Below, piece by piece: positions 11,798 to 22,952 of a DNA stretch of 64,000 bases. This stretch comes from Rapana venosa. Taxonomy: Eukaryota > Mollusca > Gastropoda > Neogastropoda > Muricidae. Each line of letters starts with the position of its first letter. The stretch's first letter is position 1. The position numbers and the translations under genes were made by a program. Under the pieces are notes generated by a model that was not told the DNA's origin, ran no database searches, and worked only from the letters and a program-made list of their open reading frames with translations. The stretch spans positions 890,926-954,925 of the forward strand of contig CM054157.1 of assembly GCA_028751875.1 (NCBI GenBank), written 5' to 3'.

Positions 11798-11896
11798 TAC
11801 GGGCGGGGACTGGATGTAAAAAAGCGCATGAGTGCTTATTCATTATCCTCGAAATAAAAGAATTTGTCATTGTCATTGTCATTCTCTCTCTCTCGT
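11798..11896 (+). mobile_element. SINE-1 3' fragment with (TTGTCA)n tail
   Basis: It carries GGGGACTGGATGTAAAAAAG, CGCATGAGTGCTTATTC and ATTATCCTCGAAATAAAAG, then ends in TTTGTCATTGTCATTGTCATT followed immediately by (CT)n. The tandem tail marks the true 3' end of this SINE family. Confidence 0.75.
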
Positions 11897-11976
11897 GTGT
11901 TTTTGGTCATAACCACCATTACTACAATATGCCTTCCTATCTGCAATGAATTCTTGAATGTCATGTCAATTAACAT

Positions 11977-12040
11977 TAAACACACACACACGCACATACA
12001 AACACGCGCCCGCACGCACGCACGCGCGCGGGCACGCACG

Positions 12041-12128
<88 letters not shown>
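11977..12128. repeat. (CA)n tract with CG/CGCA interruptions
   Basis: Starts CACACACACACGCACATAC, passes through CGCACGCACGCGCGCG and becomes pure CA up to the SINE-1 head. 11897-11976 holds nothing recognisable. Confidence 0.95.
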
Positions 12129-12131
<3 letters not shown>

Positions 12132-12440
12132 CTGGTGGTTAGAGTGATCTGCTGACCCGGGTTCGAATCTCGTCCAAGAGGATTTTCCTGTGGAGTTAAC
12201 ATCAGTGCCGACTCCACTCCCCCCAACAGTCCGTCGGATGAGACTGTAAACCGAGCTCCCGTGTGCGAACGCACGCAGAACATCTTGCGCACACGTTAAA
12301 AACCCGTTCCGCTTTTCGGAAGAGTAGGCCATTGTGTGCGGTGGGAACGGATGACAAAATTTACAAAACTGCATACACACGGGGACTGGATGTAGAAAAG
12401 CACATGAGTACTTATTCCATTATCCTCGAAATAAAAGAAT
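12129..12440 (+). mobile_element. SINE-1, nearly full-length tRNA-headed copy
   Basis: The head contains an RNA polymerase III A-box-like GTGGTTAGAGTG and a B box GGGTTCGAATC about 20 bp downstream, as in tRNA-derived SINEs. The body carries AACATCAGTGCCGACTCC, CGGATGAGACTGTAAACCG, GTGTGCGAACGCACGC, TTTTCGGAAGAGTAGGCC and ACAAAATTTACAAAACTG. The 3' end is the GGGGACTGGATGTA block with an A-rich tail. The first bases of the tRNA head are replaced by the CA tract, and the copy at 22050 shows the fuller head. Other copies are at 7917, 8815, 11798, 20998 (minus), 22050 and 29216. Confidence 0.88.
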
Positions 12441-12465
12441 AAATGAAAATATACAGACAGACAGA

Positions 12466-12666
12466 ACTGAAACACTGAACACTGAAAGTTATTTATTGCC
12501 ATTAACTATACAGTCTTTTTGGCAAGGAGCACAGTATGAACACAATTTAAACAATATGCTTTTTGCAACAAAGAAATAATGAAAACCGAAAGAGGAAAAG
12601 GAATCTCCAATAACTACATTCAACCTAATGCATTAATTATCATACATTAATTGTTATCACAAGTTT

Positions 12667-12734
<68 letters not shown>

Positions 12735-13200
12735 CAGTGTTATGTTCCCCGCAAATCAGCAGCAGTGTGACACAAATCGACCACCCGACCCTCACATTCA
12801 AATAATGCAATTTAGCCAAATATGGGAAACAAAATAGTGTTACATTGAAAACGTATACCCAGTTAACAGCAGTATTCTTTCTTCTGCTGTCCCAAGCAAG
12901 GGAGATAAATTTTGCAAGTGATTTTAGAAATTCTTCATCTTCGATCGAGAGAATGCTAATTATATCTCTAATTCTTGAGATGTCTTAATTAAATATGAGT
13001 CATTTCTGACGGATGTCATCGTACGAATTACAATCAGACAAAAAATGCATTTCATTTTCAGTCTGCGAGCCACACATGGGGCATGGGGACTGTGCAGATG
13101 TGTCAGTGGAAAACCATGTTTTGCAGGCATTTAGGCCTAAAGTTCTTAATCTGAATCGAGCAAGATTACTCCTATGCCATTTCTGTGTTACGACTGTAGC
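12466..13200 (-). mobile_element. Family B 3' fragment: zinc-knuckle C terminus plus 3' UTR
   Basis: On the minus strand about 13190-13010 encodes a decayed retrotransposon C terminus with a CCHC-like knuckle, CPMCGSQTENEMHFLSDC, followed by stops. The frame then continues in the 3' UTR region with IEDEEFLKSLAKFISLA, a segment also found at 20690-20760. The 3' end is ATGGCAATAAATAAC then TTTCAGTGTTCAGTGTTTCAG, at the left edge. The (AC)n at 12668-12732 sits inside the 3' UTR at the same place as the GT tract in the copy at 20683-21795. It is 5'-truncated at the CT tract. Confidence 0.75.
12668..12732. repeat. (AC)n inside the family B 3' UTR
   Basis: A pure AC run. Its flanks match those of the (GT)n in the opposite-strand copy at 21231-21312, so the tract is probably carried by the element. 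Confidence 0.9.
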
Positions 13201-13204
13201 ATAC

Positions 13205-13391
13205 TTTTCTGTTTCCCTCTCTTTCTCTCACTCTCTCTCTCTTTCTCTCTCTCCCTCTCTCTCCCCCTCTCTCTCCCCCCTCTCTTTCTCTCTCCCCCCT
13301 CTCTCTTTCTCTCTCTCTTTCCTCTCTCTCTCTCTTCTCCCCCTCTCTTTCTCTCTTCTCTCTCTCTCTCCTCTCTCTCTCTCATCTCTCT

Positions 13392-13462
<71 letters not shown>

Positions 13463-13638
13463 CTCTCTCTCCCTCTCTCCCCTCTCTCTCTCTCTCTCCT
13501 CTCTTCTCTCTTCTCCCCTCTCTCTCTCTCTCTCTCTTCTCTCTCCCTCTCTCCCCTCTTCTCTCTTCTCTCTCTCCTCCCTCTCTCTCTCTTTCATCTC
13601 TCTCTCTTTCTCCCCCTCTCTTTCTCTCTCTCTCACTC
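13205..13638. repeat. (CT)n, ~430 bp, interrupted
   Basis: Long CT-rich tract with CCCC, TTT and CAT interruptions. It separates two family B pieces in head-to-head orientation. Its open frame is continuous with the reverse-transcriptase frame to the right, which makes a misleading 645-codon open frame. Confidence 0.95.
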
Positions 13639-15111
13639 TTCGATTCAGTCAGGCATGAAAAACTTCTTGAATGTATAGCAAACCAAGGTTTAAGGGGTAA
13701 GTTCTTTGCTACATTATCATCTATGTATATGTCGTTGGTGTCATGTATCAGAGTTAATGATGAATTGTCAGAGTTTTTTGAGTGCCCAATAGGTTTAAGA
13801 CAAGGCTGTGTACTAAGCCCTACATTGTTTACAATGTTCATCAATCAGTTAGCTAATCATGTTAATGAAAAGGGCAGGCATGGAGTCCAAATACTGCCTG
13901 ATATTTTTGAACTATTTATATTACTTTTTGCTGACGACGTAGCTTTACTTTCAGTGACCCCATTTGGATTACAGCAGCAACTGAATATTCTGCAAACTTA
14001 TTGTGATAACATGCAGTTAAATGTTAATATTGATAAAACGAAGGTCATGGTATTTAGAAAAGGGGGATTTTTAGCAAAACATGAAAAATGGTTTTATAAG
14101 GGTGTTAAGCTGGACGTAGTTAATCAATATTGCTATTTAGGTTTCACTTTTACAACAAAGATTAGTACAAAGTTTGGCACTGAGAAACTAGTAATTAAAG
14201 GTAAAAAAGCAGTCATCCAGTTAAACAAAGCATTTAATAGGTATAAGGAAATGAATGCAAGCACGTTTTTTAAGGTTTTTGATGTTAAAGTTCAGCCTAT
14301 TTTGTTATATGCTTCAGAAATATGGGGTTTAAGTAGAATGGACCATATTGAAAAAGTTCACATGTCAGCAAGTAAGAGGTTTTTAGGAGTTCCAATAAGA
14401 ACACCCAATAAAATGGTGTATGGTGAATTGGGTAGGTATCCTCTTTATATTAATTCTAATACTAATGTTATTAAATACTGGTTTAAGTTACTACAAATGA
14501 GTTCAAACAGATTGCCATACAGTGCCTACCAAATGCTATTGGAACTAGATAAAAATGGAAAAGAATGCTGGGTATCCAAAATAAGAGAAAATTTGTGCGA
14601 AACAGGATTTAATATTGTATGGTTACAACAAGGTGTTGGTGATGAAAAGGCTTTTTTACGTGTATTTAAGCAAAGATTAGTAGACATGTTCATTCAAGAA
14701 TGGCATGGAACCATAAGAGATAAAGAGAGGTATGAACATTATAGATCATTCAAAACTATCTTTGGAAAAGAGGAATACATTTACTTTACAGATACTTACT
14801 GTTTTCGAGTTGCTATTACACAGGCTAGATTAAATGTTTTGCCTCTTATGAATAATGTCCATAGATACAGTATTAATGATCAAGAAAAGTTTTGTCCATT
14901 TTGTAAAACAAAAGTCGAAAACGAAGCCCATTTTTTGTTCGATTGTCCAATGTACTCAGATCTAAGGGATAAGTTTTTGACTAACTGTATGAATATACCA
15001 TTGTCAGTTTTACTTATAACATCAAATAGAGAACGTAGTCATTATCTATCCAGATATATTTTTCATTCTATCAATAGAAGGAAGAAATTGCTGTGTCAAA
15101 ATATCAGTTAA
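13639..15111 (+). CDS. Family B reverse transcriptase C-terminal half, 491 uninterrupted codons
   Basis: The frame is open from FDSVRHEKLLEC, whose FD is the palm motif A region, through GLRQGCVLSPTLFTMF (motif B) and LLFADDVALLS (motif C, catalytic FADD). It continues through KTKVMVFRKGGF, YCYLGFTFTTK, a VQPILLYASEIWGL region and a C-terminal C-x2-C-x8-H-x4-C knuckle (CPFCKTKVENEAHFLFDC), to a TAA at about 15109. The N-terminal endonuclease and fingers are absent, so it is 5'-truncated exactly where the CT tract starts, and no ATG is expected. It is homologous to the C terminus of the large minus-strand element at 23215-28650. The lack of stops or frameshifts over 491 codons suggests a young insertion. 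I cannot place the clade with certainty (RTEX, Jockey/I-like and L1/Tx1-like are options). Confidence 0.88.
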   Translation, partial: FDSVRHEKLLECIANQGLRGKFFATLSSMYMSLVSCIRVNDELSEFFECPIGLRQGCVLSPTLFTMFINQLANHVNEKGRHGVQILPDIFELFILLFADDVALLSVTPFGLQQQLNILQTYCDNMQLNVNIDKTKVMVFRKGGFLAKHEKWFYKGVKLDVVNQYCYLGFTFTTKISTKFGTEKLVIKGKKAVIQLNKAFNRYKEMNASTFFKVFDVKVQPILLYASEIWGLSRMDHIEKVHMSASKRFLGVPIRTPNKMVYGELGRYPLYINSNTNVIKYWFKLLQMSSNRLPYSAYQMLLELDKNGKECWVSKIRENLCETGFNIVWLQQGVGDEKAFLRVFKQRLVDMFIQEWHGTIRDKERYEHYRSFKTIFGKEEYIYFTDTYCFRVAITQARLNVLPLMNNVHRYSINDQEKFCPFCKTKVENEAHFLFDCPMYSDLRDKFLTNCMNIPLSVLLITSNRERSHYLSRYIFHSINRRKKLLCQNIS

Positions 15112-15410
15112 TGATGGGTGTGTTAAGGCTTTGTATTCACATGTATGATCCAGATCCTGAATTGTAATGTTGCATTTTGACCGATACTGATTTTGATGTC
15201 TACTGTCTAAAGTATTGATGCAGTATGACATGAATGTGTATCAAATGCTAACCTTGTTCGAGATATGAGCCTCAAAGGATCGGTTGTTTTCCATGTGTGA
15301 TCAAAATTTGCATACCAATATATTGATTTTCCTCTTTCCCCCAAACTCCGTGTATTGTGGCCTAAGGCCAATGTACATATTAAAACTGTTCAGAGTTCAG
15401 AGTTCAGAGT

Positions 15411-15411
<1 letters not shown>
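15112..15411 (+). mobile_element. Family B 3' UTR and TCAGAGT tail
   Basis: The 3' UTR ends with the block GTGGCCTAAGGCCAATGTAC, then AAAACTGTTCAGAG, then tandem TTCAGAG copies running directly into (CT)n. The same ending (GGCC(T/C)AAGGCC, AAAACT, TTCAG) occurs at 20550-20580, and in reverse complement at 43999-44060. Confidence 0.85.
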
Positions 15412-15474
<63 letters not shown>

Positions 15475-15538
15475 TCTCTCTCTCTCTCTCTCTCCTCTCT
15501 CTCTTCTCTCCTCTCCTCTCTCTCTCTCTCTCTCTCTT
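15412..15538. repeat. (CT)n microsatellite
   Basis: CT run seeded at the family B tail and ending TTAG just before M module 1. Confidence 0.95.
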
Positions 15539-15540
15539 AG

Positions 15541-15684
15541 GCAATTAAAAAGTCTAGAAGAGAAGGCAGGATGGTGAGATACAGAGAAGTATGAAGTAAC
15601 TTAACTACTGGAGATTGCTGCCAATAGATGGGGCAGTGGGGAGAATCACTGACCACGTAGTTCGTACCTCTTTTCACGGCCTCC
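15541..15684 (+). repeat. M module 1 (diverged)
   Basis: A non-repetitive island between pyrimidine tracts, preceded by CTCTCTTAG like a splice acceptor. It shares GATGGGGCAGTGGGGAGA with the GCTGGGGCAGTGGGCAGA of module 6. No extended open frame is shared with other modules. Confidence 0.5.
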
Positions 15685-16142
<458 letters not shown>

Positions 16143-16312
16143 GTCGTAATCAAGACTATATAGAAGTTAATCCTGGGATTTCCAACCACCAGGTAGATGA
16201 TGGGGAAATGCAGACAGATGTATTATGAGCAGGCCCAGTTGCCATCTCTTGTAGCCTTGTTCTCTGTGCTTAGGCAGGGGATAGGCTGTTTTAGGGAGTT
16301 CTGTCCTTCCCT
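16143..16312 (+). repeat. M module 2
   Basis: It reads EVNPGISNHQVDDGEM in one frame (about 16164-16212), which aligns with EVNMGIPPQSVNGE of module 4. It follows a pyrimidine tract and TAATCAAG. A TGA closes the frame soon after. The offset to module 3 is about 962 bp. Confidence 0.55.
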
Positions 16313-17107
<795 letters not shown>

Positions 17108-17312
17108 CTGCAGAAAGCAAACAAAGTTCAGATAATTATATAGAGGAGAACTTGGAAGTAAAACTGATAGGAGGATTTCCCTCACACAGACAGGCCTGGG
17201 GAAATGATTGACACTGATCCCAAAGTTACCATCCACTGCCGCCATTGCCTGTGCCGCTGCTCCAAGAGAGCCAAGAGAGTTAACACCTGTGTTTTCTGGA
17301 ATTTCCTTAAGG
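17108..17312 (+). repeat. M module 3, exon-like
   Basis: After a TATCTGCAG acceptor-like end, one frame reads SSDNYIEENLEVKLIGGFPS up to a TGA at about 17210. The next frame then carries on with MIDTDPKVTIHCRHCLCRC. The two frames together match modules 4 and 6 (EVNMGIPP then MMDTE, and DVNLGFFAESWG then MIDNDP), so this copy has a frameshift relative to them. The cysteine-rich CRHCLCRC piece is not a family I recognise. Confidence 0.55.
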
Positions 17313-17600
17313 TTTTTTTTTTTCTTCTTTTCTGTTTCCTTGTTTCTCTTTCTTTTTTTCTTTCTTTCCTTGCTTATTGTTTGTTTCTTTCCTTTTCTTT
17401 CTTGTCTTTATTTCTCTATTTCTGTCTGTCTGTCAGTCTGTCTTTCTGTGTGTCTGTCTGTACCGCTCTGCCTGTCTGTGTCTGTCTGTTTTGTTGCCTG
17501 TCTGTGTGACTGTCTCTGTTTGTCTGTTTGTCTGCGCCCCCCCCCCCTCTCTCTCTCTCTCTTCCTCTCTCTTACATTTTGCTTTTGTTTGTTTAACATG
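17313..17600. repeat. Pyrimidine tract: T-rich, CTGT and CT
   Basis: CTTT-rich DNA, (CTGT)n at about 17424-17530, a C run at 17537-17547 and (CT)n to about 17572. Confidence 0.9.
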
Positions 17601-18061
17601 CAGGTCAAAAGCTAAGTTCCTATGCCTGCATGATCATGCTCGCACTCTTCAAAATGTTATTATGCTGATTGCAATCAGCCGTGACAAGGTCTTAGCGTAA
17701 CATTCTGTATTCTTCTCTGAAACAGAAGAAATCCAGAAACTTGGAATATGGATGCCTATTTGACAAAGTACTTGAGAATAGTCCTACATACAAACATCTC
17801 TTTTTGTGTGTACTCTCACAGTGATTCCAAGCTGGGGTAAGTGAGTCAGAGAGTGTTTGGTGGGTAACCCGGCTGGGAAGCTGGGGAATACGCAACAACA
17901 ACAACAATAACACTTTTTGGTCTTTCATCTCTTTTTCCTTTTATTAGGGGAGGGGTGAGTGCAATGTGTGTGTTGTGTTATATAAACAATAGTTTATATC
18001 ACTTACACACACATTCACACACACATGCACACACATACATACACGAGCGCGCACGCACACA
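17601..18061. repeat. Repeat T relative between M modules 3 and 4, then short CA tract
   Basis: 17815-17910 (CTCACAGTGATTCC, GGGTAACCCGG, GCTGGGGAATACGCAACAAC) matches the repeat T block at 5480-5560. 18003-18060 is a CACACA/CGCACG tract. No gene is seen. Confidence 0.6.
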
Positions 18062-18262
18062 GAGGAAAGACTGTAAGGAATGAGGAAAAGTGAAGTGGTC
18101 CTACAAGACGGAGGCTGTGAAGTGAATATGGGGATTCCCCCACAGAGCGTAAATGGAGAGCTACTATGTAAAATGATGGACACTGAATTCTACATGAGCA
18201 CACACTGCTGCCTTTCCTGTGTGGCTGTTGTTACAGCCAAGAGAGCTGTTCCTAGTGCTGAT
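18062..18262 (+). repeat. M module 4, exon-like
   Basis: One frame stays open from 18080 across the whole module and reads VVLQDGGCEVNMGIPPQSV, then MMDTEFYMSTHCCLSCVAVV, AKRAVP. The nucleotide block CACTGCTGCC with CCAAGAGAGC is shared with modules 3 and 5. It is preceded by GCACACAG. The offset to module 6 is about 950 bp. It is the only module whose frame is uninterrupted throughout. Confidence 0.55.
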
Positions 18263-18327
18263 TTCTTTCTGCGTCCTCTTTACCTTTTCTTTCTTCCTTT
18301 CCACTTTGCTTTTCCTCTTCCTCTCCC

Positions 18328-18363
<36 letters not shown>

Positions 18364-18494
18364 ACTTTCTTTCTTTCTTACAAGTCTTTTTTCTTTCACT
18401 TTCTCTCTTTTTCCTTCCTCTTGCTTTCTACCTGTCTCTTTCTTTGCCCCCTTTCTTTCTTTACTTTCCCTTCATTTTTTTCAACTTCACTAAC
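18263..18494. repeat. Pyrimidine tract with (CTTT)n
   Basis: (CTTT)n core at about 18330-18380 inside T/C-rich DNA, ending CTTCACTAACAG. Confidence 0.9.
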
Positions 18495-18612
18495 AGATGG
18501 AGGAGGATGAGGAGGAAAACACTGGACAATCATCCCAGTGACACTGCACTGCTGCTGTCTGCTGTCTGCCCTGTGCTTGTTTTGCGAGGCAAGAGAGCGT
18601 AGAGCCTGGTGC
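18495..18612 (+). repeat. M module 5, 3' half only
   Basis: GTGACACTGCACTGCTGCTG followed by TTTTGCGAGGCAAGAGAGC aligns with the second half of module 3 (GTTACCATCCACTGCCGCC, then CCAAGAGAGC). The upstream half is replaced by GGAGGATGAGGAGG. It lies midway between modules 4 and 6. Confidence 0.5.
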
Positions 18613-18815
18613 CTGCTGCATGCCTTATTTCTTCTTTCTTTTTGCTCCTTTTCTTTCTTGGGGGTTGGGAGTGGGGGAGAGGTGTGGTCTTTTGTCTTCG
18701 CTTATTGCCTTTGCTTATGTCTTGCTTTTGTTTCTCTAATGTGTTGAATCATGGGTGTTATGAATCTTCTGTTCTGTACTTCGCTTCCTGTTTCTGTCTG
18801 TCTGTCTCTGTGACT
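18613..18815. repeat. ~190-bp segment duplicated at 22492-22680
   Basis: CTTATTTCTTCTTTCT, CTTGGGGGTTGGG, TCTAATGTGTTGAATCATGG, GTTATGAATCTTCT and ACTTCGCTTCCTGTTTCTG appear in both places with few differences. The second copy begins exactly at the end of a CA tract. Confidence 0.85.
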
Positions 18816-19009
18816 CTCTATCTCTGTCTCTTTCTCTCTTGTGTGTGTCTGGCCGTCTCTGTCTCTGTCTTTCTGTCTGTCTGCTGTCTGTCTATCTGTC
18901 TCTCTCTCCCTCTCTTTGTCTCTCCCTCTCTCTCTCTCTGTCTGCCTCTCTCTCTCTCTATCTCTCTCTGCCTGTTTCTTTGTCTATGTCTGCCTCTGCC
19001 TCTCTTTAA
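18816..19009. repeat. CT/CTGT pyrimidine tract
   Basis: Mixed (CT)n and (CTGT)n with a GTGTGTCTGGCC interruption, ending CTCTTTAAAG before module 6. Confidence 0.9.
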
Positions 19010-19204
19010 AGAACAAAGAAAGAAAAAGTAAGCAAGATCCCCAAAAAGTAGAGAGCTTTGATGTAAATCTGGGATTTTTCGCAGAGAGCTGGGGCAGTGG
19101 GCAGATGATTGATAATGATCCCTAAATTACCATGCACTTCTAGCTGTCATTGCTGTACTGCTGTTCTTAGCTTACAGCCAAACCAATTGACATTTCCGCT
19201 ACTC

Positions 19205-19206
<2 letters not shown>
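19010..19206 (+). repeat. M module 6, exon-like
   Basis: One frame reads KVESFDVNLGFFAESWGSGQ then MIDNDP and hits TAA. The following bases (ATTACCATGCACTTC, TTAGCTTACAGCCAA) continue the nucleotide match to modules 3 and 4. It follows CTCTTTAAAG and is followed by ACTCAG(CT)n. Confidence 0.55.
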
Positions 19207-19302
<96 letters not shown>

Positions 19303-19320
19303 CTCCCTCGTGCTCTCTCT
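19207..19320. repeat. (CT)n microsatellite
   Basis: CT run bridging M module 6 and the decayed family B copy. Confidence 0.95.
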
Positions 19321-20184
19321 CAATTTTGGGATTAGCTAAGTTAGACCACTTAGAGAAAATGCATATGCCAGTCTATGAAAGAGTTGTGGGTGTTGCTTTA
19401 AAAAACTCCAAATAAGACGGTTTATGTAGACTTGGGAAGGTATCACACATGTAAATTATATTTTTACAGTCATACGATACTGGTTCAGGATATTGTAATT
19501 ATTATGGAAAGTAAAATCTACCTTCCAAATCCGACCAAATGTTGCTTGATTTAGACAGAACAGGGAAAGATTGCTGGGTATCCAAAGTCAGGGAGATTTT
19601 ATGTCAGACTAGATATAGCTCTGTCTGGACGCAGCAAGCTATCATGGATATTAAAGCGTTTTTGAACTTATTTAGCAGAAACTCATTGATGTCTTATGCA
19701 AGAATGTTTTTCTGCAATTAAGAGATCATGGTAGGGAGAAACATTATGGGTCCTTTAAGACAGTTTTTGAAAGAGAAATTTATATGAATGATGTTGATAC
19801 TTATTGCTACAGTTTGCTGTTTCCCAGGTAATATTCAATGCATTACCATTTAATGTAAATATACATTGATACAGTGATTCTATGCAAAATAGGTATCGTC
19901 CTTTTTGCAAGGTACTAATTGGATACGAACAGCATTTTCTTTGTGACTACTTCATGTATTCAGATTTTATGGCAAACATTCTTGGGGATACAGTAAAGCT
20001 TCCCGTGTGTGTACTGTTGCAAGTCACCACTGGCATAGTGTTTCTCACTTTATCTTTAACTCGGTGAAAAGACGGACAACATGTATTATTTAGACTTGCC
20101 ATTATTTGAACAGTTTGCTAACTCTTTTCAATCGTCTCAAGTAAGTTGTGTGTTGTTGTATTAGGTAATGTCTGTACATGATGG

Positions 20185-20215
<31 letters not shown>

Positions 20216-20577
20216 AGTGATATGGGTGATGATAATGCTGAAGTATTGTAAAAAAACAGTACTACAAATACATACAGGCATGTTTTGCTTGATGCCTCAT
20301 TCATATCATATATAATGAAGTCTGGAAATAGGAAACAAGCACGAGTTCGCCAGGTTTTCGTTCTAATCTATGGCAGCAGATCTCTGCATGATCCCCAAGC
20401 CATGCCACCATCTGTACATGATGGCCTGAGGGATATCTTTGGTGGAGTAAGACAAAAGATGTCAACAACTACTAGGATATGAATGTGGGTAAACCTTGTT
20501 CCCTGCGATATTCACATTCTCCAGCCCTCCAATGTTTTGTGTACTGGCCCAAGGCCGAAGTACACTAAAACTTTTCA
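19321..20577 (+). pseudogene. Decayed family B reverse transcriptase C terminus and 3' UTR
   Basis: Scattered frames match the intact copy at 13639-15111: KLDHLEKMHMP (about 19338), MLLDLDRTGKDCWVSKVRE (19539), then remnants of the HYGSFKTVFEREIYMNDVD region and the knuckle (RPFCKVLIGYEQHFLCDYF, about 19890-19955). Many stops and frameshifts are present, so it is dead. The 3' UTR holds a (GAT)n at 20187-20213 and ends GGCCCAAGGCCGAAGTACAC, ACTTTTCAGTGTT, then (CT)n. This is the same 3' end as at 15360-15411. Confidence 0.85.
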
Positions 20578-20685
<108 letters not shown>

Positions 20686-20997
20686 ATATAATTAGTATCC
20701 TCTTGATCGAAGATGAAGAATTTCTAAAATCACTCGCAAAATTTGTCTCCCTTGCTTGAGACAGCAGAAGAAAGAAAAGTGCAGTTAACTAATAATATCA
20801 AGTATAATATACCTTTTCCATTTAGCTTTGCTAAAATGTAACAACATTTTGTTTCCATACTTTCTGGCATGCAAATTCGGTTAACTAAATTGTACCCCAT
20901 TAAATGTGACGGTCGGGTGGTCGATTTATCCCACACTGTTGCTGGGTTTATATCAAAGCCAGAAAAACAAAAGTTCGAGTAAACGTGAATGTGTGTG

Positions 20998-21228
20998 TGT
21001 TTATTTATTCATTTATTTTTTTTATATCGAGGATAATGGAATAAGCACTCATGTGCTTTTTTTACATCCAATCCCCGTGTGTATGCGGTTTTGTAAATTT
21101 TGTCATCTGTTTCCACCGGCTCACAATGGCCTACTCTTCCGAAAAGCGGAACAGGATTTAACGTGTGCGCAAGATGTTCTGCATGCGTTCGAACACGGGG
21201 CCTCAGTTTATAGTCTCATCCGAAGGAG

Positions 21229-21230
<2 letters not shown>
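20998..21230 (-). mobile_element. SINE-1, minus strand, truncated at its 5' end
   Basis: Reading leftward, it contains the body and 3' blocks of SINE-1 in reverse complement (ATCGAGGATAATGGAATAAG, TTTTACATCCAATCCCCGTG, GGCCTACTCTTCCGAAAAGC, AGTCTCATCCGAAGG). An A-rich tail lies at the left edge. The head is missing where the GT tract begins, consistent with insertion into the GT tract of the family B 3' UTR. Confidence 0.8.
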
Positions 21231-21306
<76 letters not shown>

Positions 21307-21312
21307 TGTGTG
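21231..21312. repeat. (GT)n microsatellite
   Basis: Pure GT with one TATG interruption at about 21299. It occupies the same 3' UTR position as the AC tract at 12668-12732. Confidence 0.95.
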
Positions 21313-21433
21313 AGCTTGCGACAATTGATGCATTCAGTTAAATGTATTTATTAGAGAATCGTTTTTCTCTTTCATTTATCATTATTTCTTTTATGAAAAA
21401 AATATATTGCTTGAATTGTGTTCATACTATGCT

Positions 21434-21729
21434 AGGGGGACGGGATAGCTCAGTGGTCGGAGCACTCGCTTTCCTCCAGCCAAGTTAAGCAGCGTCGAGC
21501 GTGGTTACCAGTTGGATGGGTGACCGTTTGCGCGCCTTGGCTTCAGTACAGTTCCCCCAGTTCACCCAGCTGTAAATGGGTACCTGCCCTCTTTAGGGTC
21601 AGGGAAGGTAAAGCAGCGAGGGAGAGGAGATGGGCGCCGCCCTCAATATGCTGGCCCTAGAGAAGTGAGGTCTCTGACGCCTCGCTCCCCTACGACCTTA
21701 TAGGTTATGGGACTCCTTTACCTTTACCT
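21434..21729 (+). mobile_element. SINE-2: chimeric tRNA/5S-rRNA-headed SINE with 9-bp target-site duplication
   Basis: The 296-bp insert is flanked by TACTATGCT at 21425-21433 and 21730-21738. The first ~45 bp are tRNA-like with an A box, GATAGCTCAGTGG. The next ~60 bp contain AAGTTAAGCAGCGTCGAGC and GTTGGATGGGTGACCG, which are the internal-control-region A-box and C-box segments of 5S rRNA. No tRNA B box follows. The body contains CCCAGCTGTAAATGGGTACC and GAGGGAGAGGAGATGGGC, and the tail is CCTTTACCTTTACC. It is inserted in a family B 3' UTR that reads on smoothly across the duplication. Known SINE3 elements are 5S-derived. A tRNA A box joined to a 5S control region is less usual. Confidence 0.9.
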
Positions 21730-21793
21730 TACTATGCTTCTCGCCAAAAAGACTGTAATGTTAATGGTAATAAAGTACTTTCAGTTTCAATTG

Positions 21794-21795
<2 letters not shown>

Positions 21796-21869
<74 letters not shown>

Positions 21870-21967
21870 GTACCTGCATCTGTTTGTCTATCTGTTCGTC
21901 TGTCTGTCTGTCTGCCTATCTTTCTCACTCATTCACTCTGTCTGTCTGTCTGTCTGTCTGTCTGTTG

Positions 21968-22048
<81 letters not shown>

Positions 22049-22049
22049 G
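21796..22049. repeat. (CT)n/(CTGT)n compound tract
   Basis: (CT)n at 21796-21862, (CTGT)n pieces at about 21897-21970, and (CT)n to 22043. Confidence 0.95.
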
Positions 22050-22235
22050 AACGGGATAGCCCAGTGGTTAGAACATTGTGCTGGCAATCTGACGACTTCG
22101 ATTCTCGTTCAAGGGGATACTGGAGTTAACATCAGTGCAGACTCCACTCTCCCCAATAGTCCTTCGGATGAGACTATAAACCGAGGTCCCGTGTGCGAAC
22201 GCACGCAGAACATCTCTTGCGCACACGTTAATAAA
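22050..22235 (+). mobile_element. SINE-1, 5' half with complete tRNA-like head
   Basis: Starts AACGGGATAGCCCAGTGGTT (A box), has a degenerate B box ACTTCGATTCTCG, and continues AACATCAGTGCAGACTCC and ATGAGACTATAAACCGAGG. It ends after GCGCACACGTTAA, so the 3' half is missing. Confidence 0.82.
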
Positions 22236-22392
22236 AAATATATAAAAGAAATAACAAAAATGATAATAATAATAAATTAAATGGAATTTATATAGCACTG
22301 TGTCTTGCACAGACAAACCAAAGCGCTTGCACTCAACTCATTCTTACACAGTCATGCACCCAATAGCAAGTAATAGTTCTAACAAGTCCGAA
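22236..22392 (-). mobile_element. Family A 3' UTR fragment
   Basis: In reverse complement it reads GAGTTGAGTGCAAGCGCTT, then AGTGCTATATAAATTCC, then (ATT)n, as in the 3' end at 11270-11366. No coding part. Confidence 0.75.
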
Positions 22393-22680
<288 letters not shown>

Positions 22681-22691
22681 TTTTTTATATT

Positions 22692-22798
<107 letters not shown>

Positions 22799-22809
22799 CC
22801 TTGTCTCTA

Positions 22810-22922
22810 CTGTCACTTTTAGCCAAAATAGATGATAATTATAATTGATGTTTTTGTTGTGTCAAATAAGTCTACATGACTTAAATGGCAATAAAATATT
22901 CTGAATCTGAATCTGAATCACA
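22810..22922 (+). mobile_element. Family C 3' tail, plus strand
   Basis: Reads GATGTTTTTGTTGTGTCAAA, AAATGGCAATAAAATATT, then three CTGAAT copies directly into (CA)n. It is the inverse of 6212-6340. Confidence 0.72.
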
Positions 22923-22952
22923 CACACACACACGCACACACACACACAACAC

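Noticed and set aside
12129..12185. A functional tRNA gene (A and B boxes present)
   Set aside because: The acceptor stem and anticodon arm do not close, and the same head recurs with a conserved SINE body elsewhere.
13174..13638. Ser/Leu-rich N-terminal extension of the reverse-transcriptase frame
   Set aside because: It is translated (CT)n fused by chance to the truncated element. The retroelement match begins only at 13639.
21480..21545. A genuine 5S rRNA gene
   Set aside because: Only the internal-control-region part is present, fused to a tRNA-like start and a SINE body, with a target duplication around the whole.
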